DNA of 64,000 bases. Source: G963663365 sp963663365 (lineage in GTDB: Bacteria; Hinthialibacterota; Hinthialibacteria; Hinthialibacterales; G963663365). The position numbers and the translations under genes are program-made. Below the pieces are notes generated by a model, which worked only from the letters and a program-made list of their open reading frames with translations, was not told where the DNA came from and did no database searches. The stretch covers positions 1,116,001-1,180,000 of the forward strand of contig CAXXIH010000004.1 in assembly GCA_963663365.2 (NCBI GenBank). Reading direction: 5' to 3'. Every line of letters starts with the position of its first letter. Within the stretch, counting starts at the first letter, position 1. Shown here one piece after another: positions 63,700 through 64,000 of this stretch.

Positions 63700-64000
63700 C
63701 TACCGGGGGCGTTTGGCGAGGTCGCGCAACGATTTGCCCGGCGCCCAGCAGGGCACGGAAAGCGTTGTGCTACCGGAATAGCGCATAATAGACCCTTCGC
63801 TATAAAGACCGTTACTGGCCGCGTAGGGGGTATTGGTGGTGTGGAGTTCTTGGCTTCGTTCATAACGCGCCAGGGGGCCGGGGCCGAGACTGAGCAGCCG
63901 CCATTCGCCCAGGCGGCAATTCCAAACGACGCGTATGGGGGGCTTCATATAGGCCGACCAGGCATCCCAATAGGCGTAGGTATCGTAAGCCGCGATGGTG
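63700..64000 (-). CDS. Partial pseudopilin-like gene (5' end beyond the window)
   Basis: Open from the right edge to TAG at 63700, 99 residues visible. It ends with a region like the two pseudopilin tails: LLSLGPGPLARYERS, then YAASNGLYSEGSIMRYSG, matching YDASNGVRSYGDILRAGG of the 57587 gene and YNPSNGVTSRGDIVRTGG of the 41522 gene. So this is probably the C-terminal part of a third member; the prepilin N-terminus would lie beyond 64000. A short internal ATG at 63948 is not a credible start because the frame continues to the edge. Confidence 0.65.
   Translation of the reverse strand, partial: TIAAYDTYAYWDAWSAYMKPPIRVVWNCRLGEWRLLSLGPGPLARYERSQELHTTNTPYAASNGLYSEGSIMRYSGSTTLSVPCWAPGKSLRDLAKRPR

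Noticed and set aside
1..64000. tRNA, tmRNA, SRP RNA and riboswitch search by eye
   Set aside because: No cloverleaf T-arm or known riboswitch core recognised; only RNase P RNA is supported. A covariance-model scan would be decisive.

Overview
The window looks like a stretch of chromosome from an uncultivated, free-living Gram-negative bacterium with moderate GC content. The protein repertoire (prepilin-type pseudopilins, secreted proteins with Thr-Pro linkers, FG-GAP and ASPIC/UnbV modules, DUF4832, GH38, heparinase II/III, ECF sigma plus FecR, many secreted hydrolases) resembles Candidatus Hydrogenedentota and related PVC/FCB-like lineages. That placement is inference: no rRNA gene lies here. 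There is no prophage, CRISPR array, tRNA or intact insertion sequence.

Layout. 1-1010: a cluster of interspersed repeats. 1064-4991: ECF sigma factor, FecR-like anti-sigma factor and a large surface protein of carboxypeptidase-regulatory-like domains. 5238-10480: a secreted M1-type peptidase fused to an FG-GAP/UnbV module, and a secreted propeller-like protein, with a Fur-box-like palindrome between them. 10525-12463: an RloA-RloB pair, probably anti-phage. 12676-17592: a secreted protein with 28 WD40 repeats. 17775-21181: heparinase II/III-like protein and a dockerin-like secreted protein. 21542-23408: HU-like protein, HDOD protein, and RNase P RNA on the minus strand. 24195-31247: secreted hypothetical, MFS transporter, DegT aminotransferase, zinc-ribbon hypothetical, and a translationally coupled small protein-dcd-trmH operon. 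31432-40183: URO-D-like protein, secreted glycosidase-like protein, transglutaminase-like lipoprotein, 13-heme cytochrome lipoprotein, DUF4832 protein and NAGPA-like glycosidase. 40210-48799: cytidylate-kinase-like protein, a 30-residue membrane protein, a pseudopilin, GH38 alpha-mannosidase, a tandem pair of paralogous secreted proteins and a related neighbour. 49005-52594: peptide-type ABC importer without its ATPases. 52809-57390: TerB-like, M16 peptidase, amidohydrolase, asparaginase-family hydrolase. 57587-62701: pseudopilin, hisS, GT2, dsbD. 62809-63673: a two-gene unknown cassette behind a near-consensus promoter. 63700 to the end: the 3' end of a third pseudopilin-like gene.

How it fits together. 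Many products are exported and act on glycans, peptides or glycosides (GH38, heparinase-like, NAGPA-like, M1, M16, amidohydrolase), with MFS and oligopeptide-type ABC importers for uptake. This suits a heterotroph scavenging polymers. DsbD can supply reductant for the disulfide and heme chemistry needed by exported proteins such as the 13-heme cytochrome.

Most unusual features: the repeat families that occupy every long gap between convergent genes; a small element with 23-bp terminal inverted repeats and a lone copy of its end that supplies a stop codon; the 4x7-blade WD40 protein; the FecR domain that seems split over two genes; the recently duplicated gene pair with a hypervariable patch; the RloAB promoter flanked by direct repeats; and the promoter-equipped membrane cassette near the right edge.
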